Shown in pieces: positions 18,137-26,707 of a stretch of 64,000 bases of DNA. Location: NCBI RefSeq assembly GCF_012932565.1, contig NZ_JABBYJ010000002.1, positions 310,001 to 374,000 on the forward strand, read 5' to 3'. Source of the stretch: Sneathiella limimaris. GTDB lineage: Bacteria; Pseudomonadota; Alphaproteobacteria; Sneathiellales; Sneathiellaceae. How positions within the stretch are numbered: position 1 is the stretch's first letter; the number at the start of each line of letters is the position of its first letter. Both the position numbers and the translations under genes were made by a program. The notes under the pieces are model-generated. The model saw only the letters and a list, made by a program, of their open reading frames with translations. It was not told where the DNA came from and made no database searches.

Positions 18137-19156
18137 TTGTCTTCTGTATCGGACCTGAATAAACAACTGAAACCAGCCCGCAATGCATCGCTGGAACCGC
18201 TGATGAATATCATCCGGACGGATCTTGAGGAAACCAACCAGATTATCCTCGAGCGGATGCATAGCGATGTGGAACTGATCCCGACGCTGGCGCGGCACCT
18301 GATCGCTGCCGGTGGCAAGCGGCTTCGGCCTGTCCTGACCCTCGGCGCTGCTCGTCTGTGTGGGTATGAAGGAGACCGGGCCAAAAAGCTGGCCGCCTGC
18401 GTTGAGTTTATTCATACAGCGACCCTGCTTCATGATGATGTGGTGGACGAAAGCAACCTCCGGCGCGGCAATGAAACAGCCAATGCGCTCTGGGGTAATC
18501 AGGCCAGTGTTCTCGTTGGCGATTTTCTCTTCAGTCGTTCTTTCCAGTTAATGGTCGAAGATGGCTCATTGGAAGTTTTGCGGATCCTTTCCAATGCTTC
18601 CGCCGTGATTGCCGAAGGCGAAGTCCTGCAGCTGATGAATGTGGGCGATATCAGCCTGACAGAAGATCAATATTACGAAGTAATCGGCGCGAAAACTGCT
18701 GCACTGTTCACCGCAGCCTGCGAAGTGGGCGCTGTGGTTGCGGACCGCCCAGCGAACGAGGTAAAAGCCCTCGCTGATTATGGCACGCACCTCGGTGTTG
18801 CCTTCCAGCTTATTGATGATGCGCTTGATTACTCAGCGGAGCAGCAGGCCCTTGGTAAAACCATCGGTGATGATTTCCGCGAAGGAAAAGTGACCCTGCC
18901 CGTTCTTCTGGCTAATCAGCAGGGCGATGCCGATGAGCAGGCCTTCTGGAAGCGGGTGATTGAGAATGACCAGACCGACGAAGATCTGGCCGAAGCCCTT
19001 CGCCTGATCGCGAAATATGATACCATCGGCGCCACCTTTGAAGCCGCCAAGTCTTACGGCCTCAAAGCGAAGGAATCTCTTGATATCTTCCCGGAAAGTG
19101 ACGTAAAAACAGCCTTGCTCAGTGCCGTCGATTTTGCCATCGACCGGGCCTATTAA
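18137..19156 (+). CDS. ispB: Octaprenyl/polyprenyl diphosphate synthase
   Basis: A trans-prenyltransferase that builds the ubiquinone side chain from FPP and IPP. The 339-residue protein has the two aspartate motifs: first [15 protein letters not shown] near residue 99, second [12 protein letters not shown] near residue 226, plus [16 protein letters not shown] and the [14 protein letters not shown] segment. No in-frame ATG lies at the right place; the TTG at 18137 with an AGGCG site is the best start. The product chain length cannot be read from sequence alone. It lies just upstream of tRNA-Pro. Confidence 0.93.
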   Translation: MSSVSDLNKQLKPARNASLEPLMNIIRTDLEETNQIILERMHSDVELIPTLARHLIAAGGKRLRPVLTLGAARLCGYEGDRAKKLAACVEFIHTATLLHDDVVDESNLRRGNETANALWGNQASVLVGDFLFSRSFQLMVEDGSLEVLRILSNASAVIAEGEVLQLMNVGDISLTEDQYYEVIGAKTAALFTAACEVGAVVADRPANEVKALADYGTHLGVAFQLIDDALDYSAEQQALGKTIGDDFREGKVTLPVLLANQQGDADEQAFWKRVIENDQTDEDLAEALRLIAKYDTIGATFEAAKSYGLKAKESLDIFPESDVKTALLSAVDFAIDRAY

Positions 19157-19212
19157 GCGGCCATATCGCGGCAATCATTCCGAAAATAAAGGCGGCCTGA
19201 ACAGTCCACGGT

Positions 19213-19289
<77 letters not shown>

Positions 19290-19290
19290 G

Positions 19291-19545
19291 TTTCATGATG
19301 GAGAACTTGTTTTAAACCTTCATAGAGCTGTCTCCCAGTTCGAACGTCAGATCATGCTGGAGAGACAGAGAGAGGGCATTGCCAAGGCTAAAAGCGAAGG
19401 GAAGTACAAAGGTAGAAAGCCCACAGCTAGAAACCAGACTCCAGAGGTGATAAGACTTAAAGCCCAGGGTATGAGCGCCAATGCAATTGCTCAAAGACTT
19501 GGGATTGGACGTGCCTCTGTGTATCGTATTCTTAACAACAACTAA
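19291..19545 (+). pseudogene. Serine recombinase (resolvase/invertase), C-terminal fragment
   Basis: Starting within about 20 nt of the tRNA 3' end, the frame encodes [20 protein letters not shown], then RQREGIAKAKSEGKYKGRKP and a helix-turn-helix tail (GMSANAIAQRLGIGRASVYRIL). This is the end of the catalytic-domain E helix plus the DNA-binding domain of Tn3-resolvase/Hin-type recombinases. The catalytic serine region, about 110 residues, is absent: upstream is tRNA sequence. It cannot be a functional recombinase. It is most simply a relic of a mobile element whose deletion brought it to the tRNA. Confidence 0.85.
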
Positions 19546-19561
19546 CAAGGCTGGAACCAAC

Positions 19562-20573
19562 TTGCATATCTTCATTGATGAGTCGGGAAGTTTTGTTACC
19601 GGCACTGGCGAGACAAGTAGCATTTCTACTGTTGGCGCGTTGATCATACCTTCAAAGTCAATGGACGACTTTGCCAGATTGTATAACCGTGCAAGATTAA
19701 AGCTCCCCAAAGACAAAGGGGAAGTAAAGGGTCGACTACTTTCAGAAAGACAGGTAGGAGACGTTGCTAATCTCCTTTACACAGTTGGCTGCATTTTCGA
19801 AGTGGTTGCGATTGATGTTGGATTACATACACTTCAAGAGGTTCGAGAGCATAGAAATAATCAAGCAAAAGCTATTACTGAGAACCTGACTGACGCGCAC
19901 AAACCAAAACTAAAAGCCCACGTAGAAGGCCTCCGGGAACAACTGGAAGCAATGTCAGAACAATTGTATGTGCAGTCGACAGCCATGAACCAGCTTATTT
20001 ACAACACCCTTAACCACGCAACCATCTATCACTCTTTCAGGAATCCTCCCGAGCTAGCCTCTTACCACTGGACCATAGACGCAAAGAGCAAGGACGGAAC
20101 CACATCATGGGAAGATTGGTGGTCAGATGTGGTCATGCCCATGTTAGAAAGCCGATCATTTAAAAAACCTTTCTTGGAAATCGAAGGCGGGGACTTCAGC
20201 TACCAAAAAACGCTTCCAAACCACCATAAGCGAACACAAGAAACAGTATGCAAAAAACCCCACGAAAGGGTCCTTCTTTGATCTCAAAAAAGTAATGATG
20301 GAAGACTTCCGCTTCTCATCGGCCCCCGAGTTTGGATTAGAAGCTGTCGATATCTTGACCAACGCGGTCAGGCGCTCGATGTCCGGAAACTTTCGACCAG
20401 TCGGCTGGTCTAGAATACCACGCCTTATGATCCACCTGACAGACCACTACATCAACTTGATATCCTTACAGCAACGCAAGGTAAGAACTACAGGCCTACC
20501 TTACGTCAATGTACTGAATGATTTCCGTAATGGTGGTCGCAGCATGCTACCCAAAAATTTCTACTCGGATTAA
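19562..20573 (+). pseudogene. DUF3800 domain protein, interrupted by one frameshift
   Basis: The first frame encodes HIFIDESGSFVTGTGET and continues to a run of six A at 20205-20210; the second frame, shifted by one base, continues as RFQTTISEHKKQYAKNP and ends with EFGLEAVDILTNAVRRSM. IDESG at the start and the D-in-helix C-terminal motif are DUF3800 hallmarks, a family found in mobile and defence islands and thought RNase H-like. Five A instead of six would restore one 337-codon frame. TTG at 19562 is the likely start; an ATG at 19481 overlaps the recombinase fragment. Real decay, slippage or a sequencing error are all possible. Confidence 0.75.
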
Positions 20574-20590
20574 AACCCTCCAACTTTTTT

Positions 20591-21289
20591 AGCCTATCCC
20601 TTGAGCTGACAACAGGTGATGGCTTTCCGCCGTATATTGAAAGCAAAATGCCCGGCGGCGACGTTACCCGAGAGGTGGTTGAGGCTGCATTTGCGGCCAT
20701 CAATCAGGAGATAGAGATCCAGATCCTTCCCTGGCGGCGCGGTTATGAGGAAACCTTAAAAGCAGACCCCATCGTCGCCACCTTCCCCTATGTCGCGACC
20801 CCAGACCGAAAGGAAGCCTTTTATTACTCTGATCCCATCATGTGGTCACCGCCTGCGGTTCTCCTGGTGCGCAAGGATATCGATTTTAAAGTGGAAACGA
20901 CAGAGGATCTAGCAGGTCGCCTGATCTGTTACCCGTTTGGATATGCCCTGCCCGAGGGGATTGCCAAGCTGGAGGCAAGAGGCGAGCTGAATCTCGTTCG
21001 GCCGAAAACCGCGATTGGATGTCTAGAAATCGTGTTGGAGGGTCGAAGCGATGCCACGGTGACCACTGAGCATGTGGTCGGTTGGCTTTCCCAACAGCTA
21101 AACCTCGACATTAGCGGCCTTCGGTTCTTGAAAGAAATTATCAATCCCGGGGATCAATATTACCTGATCGTCTCCAAATCCTACCCGAAAGCAAAAGACC
21201 TGCTCGCCCGCTTCAACACAGGCCTCGCCAAGATCAAAGCGAACGGGAAATACGATAATATTCTCAGCCAAATTCGCGCGGATATGTGA
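20591..21289 (+). pseudogene. Periplasmic solute-binding protein (SBP_bac_3-like), 5'-truncated
   Basis: The frame reads SLELTTGDGFPPYIESKMPG and continues with REVVEAAFAAI, QILPWRRGYEETLKAD, ATFPYVATPDRKEAFYYSDPI and a full C-terminus to ADM at 21289. This matches polar amino acid-type binding proteins of about 230 residues, but the signal peptide expected just before SLELTTG is missing: 18 nt upstream lies the stop of the DUF3800 frame. An ATG at 20648 could start a cytoplasmic product, but without export it would not work as a binding protein. The junction near 20575-20590 probably marks the right edge of the inserted DNA. Confidence 0.7.
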
Positions 21290-21315
21290 TGACCATATTT
21301 CTCCAACCCAAAAAA

Positions 21316-21472
21316 CCTCGCGAAGCGGGGTGCTTGGCAAGGGGATCAGATTTTCAGGGTTAAGGCTGGGTTTTGCCCAGCGGATTTCAGGCGATACTCA
21401 TCACGAGTTGGCAAAGGTGCCGGTGATGCGGGGACTTACCCCTAACTTGGGCTCCCTTTCAGAGCCTTTTTT
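21316..21472 (+). other. Chain of hairpins ending in a terminator; possible structured RNA
   Basis: Within 157 nt after the binding-protein stop there are five successive stems: CCTCGC/GCGGGG (21316-21330), GCTGGG/CCCAGC (21365-21381), GGCA/TGCC (21410-21421), GGGG/CCCC (21430-21442) and GGCTC/GAGCC (21450-21466), the last followed by T6. No protein frame explains them. This could be an extended 3' UTR, a small RNA or a degenerate repeat cluster. Folding is by eye only. Confidence 0.4.
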
Positions 21473-21515
21473 CTAAATTTTTGTTCTAGGTTCATAGCAA
21501 ATCTGCATCACCGGC
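21419..21515. repeat. 11-bp perfect inverted repeat spanning the terminator
   Basis: GCCGGTGATGC at 21419-21429 is exactly complementary to GCATCACCGGC at 21505-21515. The arms enclose the T6 terminator, so pairing of the arms competes with the GGCA/TGCC stem. Chance recurrence is possible but 11/11 is notable. Confidence 0.5.
21450..21472 (+). terminator. Weak Rho-independent terminator
   Basis: A 5-bp stem GGCTC/GAGCC with a 7-nt loop followed by six T. It would end transcripts from the binding-protein fragment or a small RNA. Confidence 0.5.
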
Positions 21516-21520
21516 GATCC

Positions 21521-22075
21521 TTGCGATCAATCGCCATAGTTGCAATTGCAGTCTTGTTCGGGTTGGCGTGGCTGTCGGTCCTTTTCAATCCATTCTGGAA
21601 ATTGATCCGGACAAAACAATCCGCCAGAAACAACAACCCAGAAGAACTGACAGTGGCAGAACAGGTCGATAGCTCCCGCCTGGCCCTAACTGTTTTCAGG
21701 ATTATCTGAGCGCCCTACCGCTCGATTTCTGGATGCGTCCCCCTGGAGGATATCTCCCCCCTCTCTTCGAAGACTGGTTTAGGTAAGAACGGACATGAAT
21801 ATTTTCAAGTCCTAATTGAGAAAAAAAATTATAAGAAGGTCATTTCTGCTGGAAATCTTGACAGTGCTCAGACTGAACTGAGAGTTACAGCAGAAGAAAG
21901 AGGTAGGCGGCACGTTCCCGAGTACTCAATTTCGGAACCGTACCGCCGAGGGGTATTCCTCTTAACCGGGATCTGGAGTTGGTTAAAAACCTGTTTGTCC
22001 AGATACGTAAAAGTTATGTCAAATTTTTTACAACGTGTGATGCATTTCTGCAAAACTATTCGCCAAATGGCATAA
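21521..22075 (+). pseudogene. Possible broken small-protein gene with an internal stop
   Basis: From a TTG at 21521 a 62-codon frame encodes a hydrophobic helix (IAIVAIAVLFGLAWLSVLF) and ends at TGA 21707-21709. The same phase then stays open for 121 more codons to TAA at 22073-22075, encoding for example KNGHEYFQVLIEKKNYKKV and AQTELRVTAEERGRR, without a usable early start. I recognise no family. This could be a membrane protein gene broken by one stop, or a chance open frame in low-complexity DNA. No good ribosome site. Confidence 0.25.
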
Positions 22076-22207
22076 AAAAAATCCAGATCCAGTCTATTTA
22101 CGCGCGTAAAAGGTAAAAAAAATTTCGAAACTACACCTTTAGTAGAGTCTTAATTTCCGGAATCATGATATAGATTCGAATTAACCATGTTAGCCTAGGG
22201 AAATCCC

Positions 22208-22708
22208 TTGATTACACCAATCGCTGGAGAGTTTGTGAAAATCGCTTTCGCGGATCAAGCAGACCTCACACTTACCCAAGCAGATCCAATGCGGCCAGCA
22301 GCCCGGTTTAATCGTCAGGGACAGGACGCCCTCTATCTCAGCCCCCATGAGGAGGCGGCCCGCGTTGCCATTGGTCAATATGTAAGATTGGACGATCCGG
22401 CGCGCGTTCTATTGCGATTTGAGGTATCGGCTTGTGAATTGTTTGATTTACGTCTTCCTGAAAATGCTGACGTCTATGAAGCCGCACGCCAACCCTGGCT
22501 TGCTGATGTCGCAGCTGGCGTGACGCCCGCCTCCTGGGAAGCAGCGGATCATATCCGCGCGATGGGCTACAAGGGATTGATAGACCCCTCTCGGCGAAGA
22601 CCTGGTCTTTGGCATATCACTTTATTTGAGTGGAACCAGCAGACCGCCCCATCAGTTGAGGCCATTGGAAATCCTGAGCCAATCCATCTTGAGCTGGATT
22701 ACCGCTAA
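22208..22708 (+). CDS. RES-domain protein (NAD+-phosphorylase/toxin-like)
   Basis: A 166-residue protein with a RES-like core: ARFNRQGQDALYLSPHEEAA, then VLLRFEVSACELFDLR, WEAADHIRAMGYKGLIDPS and GLWHITLFEWN. RES toxins such as MbcT degrade NAD+ and normally sit next to an Xre/MbcA-type antitoxin gene. No such gene is visible on either side: upstream is the broken frame, downstream a chemoreceptor. Start is uncertain: TTG at 22208 with AGGGAAA, or GTG at 22235 with GGAGAG. It is at the right end of the accessory segment. Toxicity is an inference. Confidence 0.7.
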   Translation: MITPIAGEFVKIAFADQADLTLTQADPMRPAARFNRQGQDALYLSPHEEAARVAIGQYVRLDDPARVLLRFEVSACELFDLRLPENADVYEAARQPWLADVAAGVTPASWEAADHIRAMGYKGLIDPSRRRPGLWHITLFEWNQQTAPSVEAIGNPEPIHLELDYR

Positions 22709-22859
22709 GCAGCGCTGCGATAAAATCGCAGTTCAGGAACGCGCAACTCAAATTAATTCTAATATTAATTAATCTCTAATAAATTTCTGAAATAGCTTAC
22801 GGCATGCAGCGCAGGTCGTAACCCCATCGGGGGGCAGCGATCAAGTGCGGAGAAAACGC

Positions 22860-24908
22860 ATGTCTATCCAGAAGAAACTTATTTATCTTATCGCCGCCCT
22901 CTTGGCAGCGACGATCATAATTGCTGGCACGACCAGCTATCTGCAGGTCCGCTCTCTCGTCTCTGATCGTTTATATGGAAGTGAGCTACCAGCCAATGTG
23001 GTCGCCATCCGAAACCAGATCGAGAAACGCCTCGGTGTTTATCTCACCGCATCACAAGGCATTGCCAGCAACACCTACGTTCTGGACTGGTTCGCCAAAG
23101 GAGAGCCTGAAGAGGGCATAAAAGACTGGGCGGCATATGCAAGTCGTCTCGTTAATTCCGTTGATGCATTTAGTGCGACTTTCGCCTCCAACGTGACACG
23201 CAAATACTACGATCAAAATGGCTTTAATCAGGCCGGTAGTGACAATATGAAATACTGGTTCGACGGCTTTATTCAAAGTGGCGCACCATATGAGATGGTA
23301 CTGGATAAGAGTGATAGTACCGGCAATGAATGGAAGCTGTTTACCAACATCCGTGTTGATGTGGGCGGAAAACTGGCTTCAGTTGGACTTGGCGTGGATG
23401 CCAAAGCCATTGCCCAGGAAATTGAAGCCATCAAGGTCGGTGAAACCGGCTATGTGTGGCTGACCGCGGCGGATGGTACTTATAAACTGCATCGGGACCA
23501 ATCCCTGATCGGAGAGCGTAACATCAAGGATGCGCAAGGCATCAATGAGGTCGCAGCTGTTTTGCTGACCGGTAAGGCCGGGGAAGTAAAGCTGGATCAT
23601 TATAGTGGACCAAATGGGGAAATGATTGTAGGCGCTGCCTGGATCCCAACCATCCAATCCTTCGTTTTTATTGAAATCCCTGCCAGCGAGGTTTTTGGCG
23701 AAATTAACACCTCTATGCTTTTGGTGCTGGCCATTGTCTTGGTCATACTCGGGATTGCCATTTATGTCGCCACTGTGATCGCTCGCCAGATTTCTGAGCC
23801 GATTATGGAAGTCACCGGTGTGGTTGGCGAGTTGGCCGAAGGCAACACAGATGTCGCAGTCCCCTCTCAGGAGCGGGAAGATGAAGTGGGCGCCATCGCC
23901 AAGGCGATTGAAGTTTTCCGGGTTGGCATAATTGAACAGCGGGAAAAAGAAGAAGCTCAACGCCAAGCTGAGGAAAAAGCCCGCCTTGAAAAGCAGGAAA
24001 CCGAAGAGCGCGCACGGGAAGAAAAACGTCTGGCCGAATTGCAGAACCAGGAAAATCAGCGCCGATTGCTGAATGAAATGGCCGATAATTTCGAAGCCAG
24101 TGTCGGTGGTGTTGTCGAGGCGGTATCTGTAGCGTCTGGCAAGTTGAACTCCACTACCGAGATTATGAACCAAACGGCGGAAACCTCCAGAGGCCGGGCG
24201 ACTTCTGTCGCTGCCGCATCCGAGGAAGTCTCCCGTAATGTGCAGACGGTCTCAGCCGCAACCGAAGAGCTGACGGCCTCTGGAAACGAGATCAGCCATC
24301 AAGTGAACCAATCCACTGCGGTTGCCAGAAATGCGGTTCAGCAGGCCAGTGTTTCCAAAGGAAATATTGATAGCTTGGTTGAAGCCTCCCACAAGATCGG
24401 AGAGGTTGTGAATATCATTACTGATATTGCGGAGCAGACGAACCTTCTGGCCCTGAATGCCACCATTGAAGCCGCCCGAGCCGGTGATGCGGGGAAAGGC
24501 TTTGCCGTTGTGGCAAGCGAGGTGAAGAACCTTGCAAATCAGACAGCCAAGGCAACAGAAGATATCAGCAACCAGATTGCCGGCATTCAATCTTCAACCG
24601 AAGAAGCTGCCCTTTCCATTGAAAGCGTTAGCACCACTATCCACCAGATAGAGGAGATCGCCTCTTCTGTTGCGGCGGCAGTGGAAGAACAGACAGCCGC
24701 CACCAAAGAGATTGCCCGGAATGTGGAGCAGGCTGCTGCGGGAACGCGAGAAGTCTCCTCCAACATCAGTGGCGTGACAGATGCCTCCCACGAAGTCGAA
24801 CAGGTCTCCAGCACAGTTCTGGAAGCCGTGCGGGAACTGGACGGTAGCACCGGGGATCTGAAGAGGGAAGTCAGTCGTTTTCTAAACCAAGTTCGGGGTA
24901 CCGGATAA
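22860..24908 (+). CDS. Methyl-accepting chemotaxis protein with periplasmic sensor
   Basis: A 682-residue chemoreceptor. An N-terminal membrane helix ([20 protein letters not shown]) and a second helix near residues 280-305 enclose a Cache-like periplasmic domain of about 240 residues containing [20 protein letters not shown] and [17 protein letters not shown] (about 305-360), a Glu/Arg/Lys-rich coiled coil and the cytoplasmic signalling domain follow, with the hairpin tip [20 protein letters not shown]. The ATG at 22860 has GGAGAAAACGC upstream. Ligand unknown; single-gene transcript ending in a terminator. Confidence 0.93.
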   Translation: MSIQKKLIYLIAALLAATIIIAGTTSYLQVRSLVSDRLYGSELPANVVAIRNQIEKRLGVYLTASQGIASNTYVLDWFAKGEPEEGIKDWAAYASRLVNSVDAFSATFASNVTRKYYDQNGFNQAGSDNMKYWFDGFIQSGAPYEMVLDKSDSTGNEWKLFTNIRVDVGGKLASVGLGVDAKAIAQEIEAIKVGETGYVWLTAADGTYKLHRDQSLIGERNIKDAQGINEVAAVLLTGKAGEVKLDHYSGPNGEMIVGAAWIPTIQSFVFIEIPASEVFGEINTSMLLVLAIVLVILGIAIYVATVIARQISEPIMEVTGVVGELAEGNTDVAVPSQEREDEVGAIAKAIEVFRVGIIEQREKEEAQRQAEEKARLEKQETEERAREEKRLAELQNQENQRRLLNEMADNFEASVGGVVEAVSVASGKLNSTTEIMNQTAETSRGRATSVAAASEEVSRNVQTVSAATEELTASGNEISHQVNQSTAVARNAVQQASVSKGNIDSLVEASHKIGEVVNIITDIAEQTNLLALNATIEAARAGDAGKGFAVVASEVKNLANQTAKATEDISNQIAGIQSSTEEAALSIESVSTTIHQIEEIASSVAAAVEEQTAATKEIARNVEQAAAGTREVSSNISGVTDASHEVEQVSSTVLEAVRELDGSTGDLKREVSRFLNQVRGTG

Positions 24909-24929
24909 AAACCGTTATCTGCTAATCCA

Positions 24930-24960
24930 ACACCCCGCCTCAAAAGCGGGGTGTTTTTTT
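24930..24960 (+). terminator. Rho-independent terminator after the chemoreceptor gene
   Basis: CACCCCGC and GCGGGGTG form an 8-bp stem (24931-24953, 7-nt loop) followed by seven T, 23 nt past the stop. Confidence 0.93.
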
Positions 24961-25100
24961 ATCCGTTTCACATGCGACAGTTTGTTGCACACCCTTGTGA
25001 AGAGCACTGCAGGAGCTTATGTTTAGAATATGGAGAGTGGAGTTGGATCTCTTGCAGGTCTAGGCTGAGACTTGTCGTGTGAAATTCAAAGGAGCCGATC

Positions 25101-25742
25101 ATGCCGCGCCTGATCTTATCAATCCTCTGTGCCCTGACATTACTCGCCGGGTGCGCTGCGCCTTCCCTCAAAGGGCAGGTACAATCTTTTACAGCCCCTG
25201 AAAAGTGGGACGCCGGATCATCCGTTTACATGACATCAGGCTCCACCCTGACCGATAACAGTCTCGAGTTTAAAAGCTATCGGGAATTGCTTGGGCGCAA
25301 GCTTACCGCTGAAGGGTTTTCCCTTTCCCCGACTTTAGGGGGATCTGACTTGGTTGCGGTTCTGACCTATAATACAGATGACGGCGTGACGGTATCCGAG
25401 GTTCGGGATAACGGTCGTTTTTATCCGCATGCTTATTTCGGATCAGGTAGTCGCTCCTTTTTTGGTGCAACCTATTATTACCCCTACCCTACAAGACCCG
25501 CTGTTGTTGCGCGGGATATTTACTCCCGCACCGTGGATCTAAAACTCTATCGCATGACAGACTGGAAAGCTGAAGACTTAAAGCCGCTTTATGAAGGGCG
25601 GATCGTCAGCCGGGGAAGCTGCCCTTTATTGTCACAGGTTATGCCGGAGTTATTGGATGGATTATTCAAGAACTTCCCACAAACCACCGGCGAAGTGATT
25701 ATCGAAACCCAAGGCGTCTGCGATCCCGGTAACAGCAAATAA
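25101..25742 (+). CDS. DUF4136-like lipoprotein
   Basis: A 213-residue predicted lipoprotein: signal peptide RLILSILCALTLLAGC with the lipobox LAGC (Cys 18), followed by a mature domain that includes SLEFKSYRELLGRKLTAEGF and a C-terminal LDGLFKNFPQTTGEV. This overall pattern resembles DUF4136 outer-membrane lipoproteins; the match is moderate. AAGGAG precedes the ATG by 6 nt. Single gene; role unknown. Confidence 0.75.
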   Translation: MPRLILSILCALTLLAGCAAPSLKGQVQSFTAPEKWDAGSSVYMTSGSTLTDNSLEFKSYRELLGRKLTAEGFSLSPTLGGSDLVAVLTYNTDDGVTVSEVRDNGRFYPHAYFGSGSRSFFGATYYYPYPTRPAVVARDIYSRTVDLKLYRMTDWKAEDLKPLYEGRIVSRGSCPLLSQVMPELLDGLFKNFPQTTGEVIIETQGVCDPGNSK

Positions 25743-25837
25743 AAAAGGCGGGACAATTTGACAGGTTGGCATTTGCCAACAGACCCTTCCTGTGAGAGGA
25801 TCTGCGCCCAAGCCAGCCTGCCAATGAAGTGAATAAC

Positions 25838-26707
25838 ATGTCAGAAACCCCGTCCCTTGCCCGAACAGTTCTGCTCACTGCCGTGGCGATGATTGCCTTT
25901 GCCGCAAACTCTGTTCTCTGTCGGCAAGCCCTTGGAGAGGGTCATATGGATGCGGCAAGCTTCACCAGCCTTCGCATGATTTCAGGGGCGATCACCCTGA
26001 TGCTTATTCTGGCGATTAAATCCGGGATCAGTAAACCGGAAGCAGCCAGTTGGAAAAGCGCTGCCATGCTTTTTACCTATATGGTGTTTTTCTCCTTCGC
26101 TTACCTGTCTTTGGCAGCCGGAACAGGTGCGCTTCTTCTTTTTGGCGCCGTACAGATCACCATGTTCAGTTTTGCAATCCGCCGGGGGGAGCGATTTACG
26201 TTAATTGGTTGGCTTGGTCTTCTGGCGGCTGTTGGCGGCCTCGTCTATCTGGTCTCCCCGGGGGTGGCTGCACCGAACCTCATGGGCGCGGTTATGATGA
26301 TTGTTGCCGGTATTGCCTGGGGCATATACTCCTTGCTCGGCAAAGGGGCCACAGATCCCTTAAAGGCATCTGCCTGGAATTTCACCTATTCCATTCCGCT
26401 TGTGATCATTGTCAGCCTTGTTTTTATCGATCAGGTCGCGATTAGCCAGACGGGTATCATTCTTGCTATCGCCTCTGGCGCACTGGCATCGGGCTGCGGC
26501 TATGTGATCTGGTATGCGGTACTGCCCGCGCTGAAAGCCTCCCAAGCGGCGACAGTGCAGCTAACGGTGCCGGCGATTGCCGCAATTGGAGGTGTCCTGA
26601 TTTTGAGCGAGCCTCTATCTGCGCGGCTTGTCATCGCCTCAGTCGCCACATTGGGCGGGGTCGCAATTGTCCTTCTGCAACAGCAGAAACAAGCAAAATC
26701 AGGCTGA
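25838..26707 (+). CDS. EamA/DMT-family drug/metabolite transporter
   Basis: A 289-residue inner-membrane protein with ten predicted hydrophobic helices arranged as two EamA repeats, beginning VLLTAVAMIAFAANSVLCRQA. The second repeat contains VMMIVAGIAWGIYSLLGKGA and the helix-end AIASGALASGCGYVIWYAVL. Export of a small metabolite is the usual role; the substrate is unknown. The ATG at 25838 has GAAGTGAA before it; a GTG three codons earlier is possible. Its 3' end overlaps the convergent glpD by 9 bp. Confidence 0.9.
   Translation: MSETPSLARTVLLTAVAMIAFAANSVLCRQALGEGHMDAASFTSLRMISGAITLMLILAIKSGISKPEAASWKSAAMLFTYMVFFSFAYLSLAAGTGALLLFGAVQITMFSFAIRRGERFTLIGWLGLLAAVGGLVYLVSPGVAAPNLMGAVMMIVAGIAWGIYSLLGKGATDPLKASAWNFTYSIPLVIIVSLVFIDQVAISQTGIILAIASGALASGCGYVIWYAVLPALKASQAATVQLTVPAIAAIGGVLILSEPLSARLVIASVATLGGVAIVLLQQQKQAKSG

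Noticed and set aside
21868-22053. 61-codon minus-strand frame in the accessory region
   Set aside because: No ribosome site, no domain, and it overlaps the longer + strand frame; coding is not supported.
23379-24173. 264-codon minus-strand frame opposite the chemoreceptor
   Set aside because: Phe/Gly-rich translation typical of antisense to a repetitive coding region; no ribosome site.
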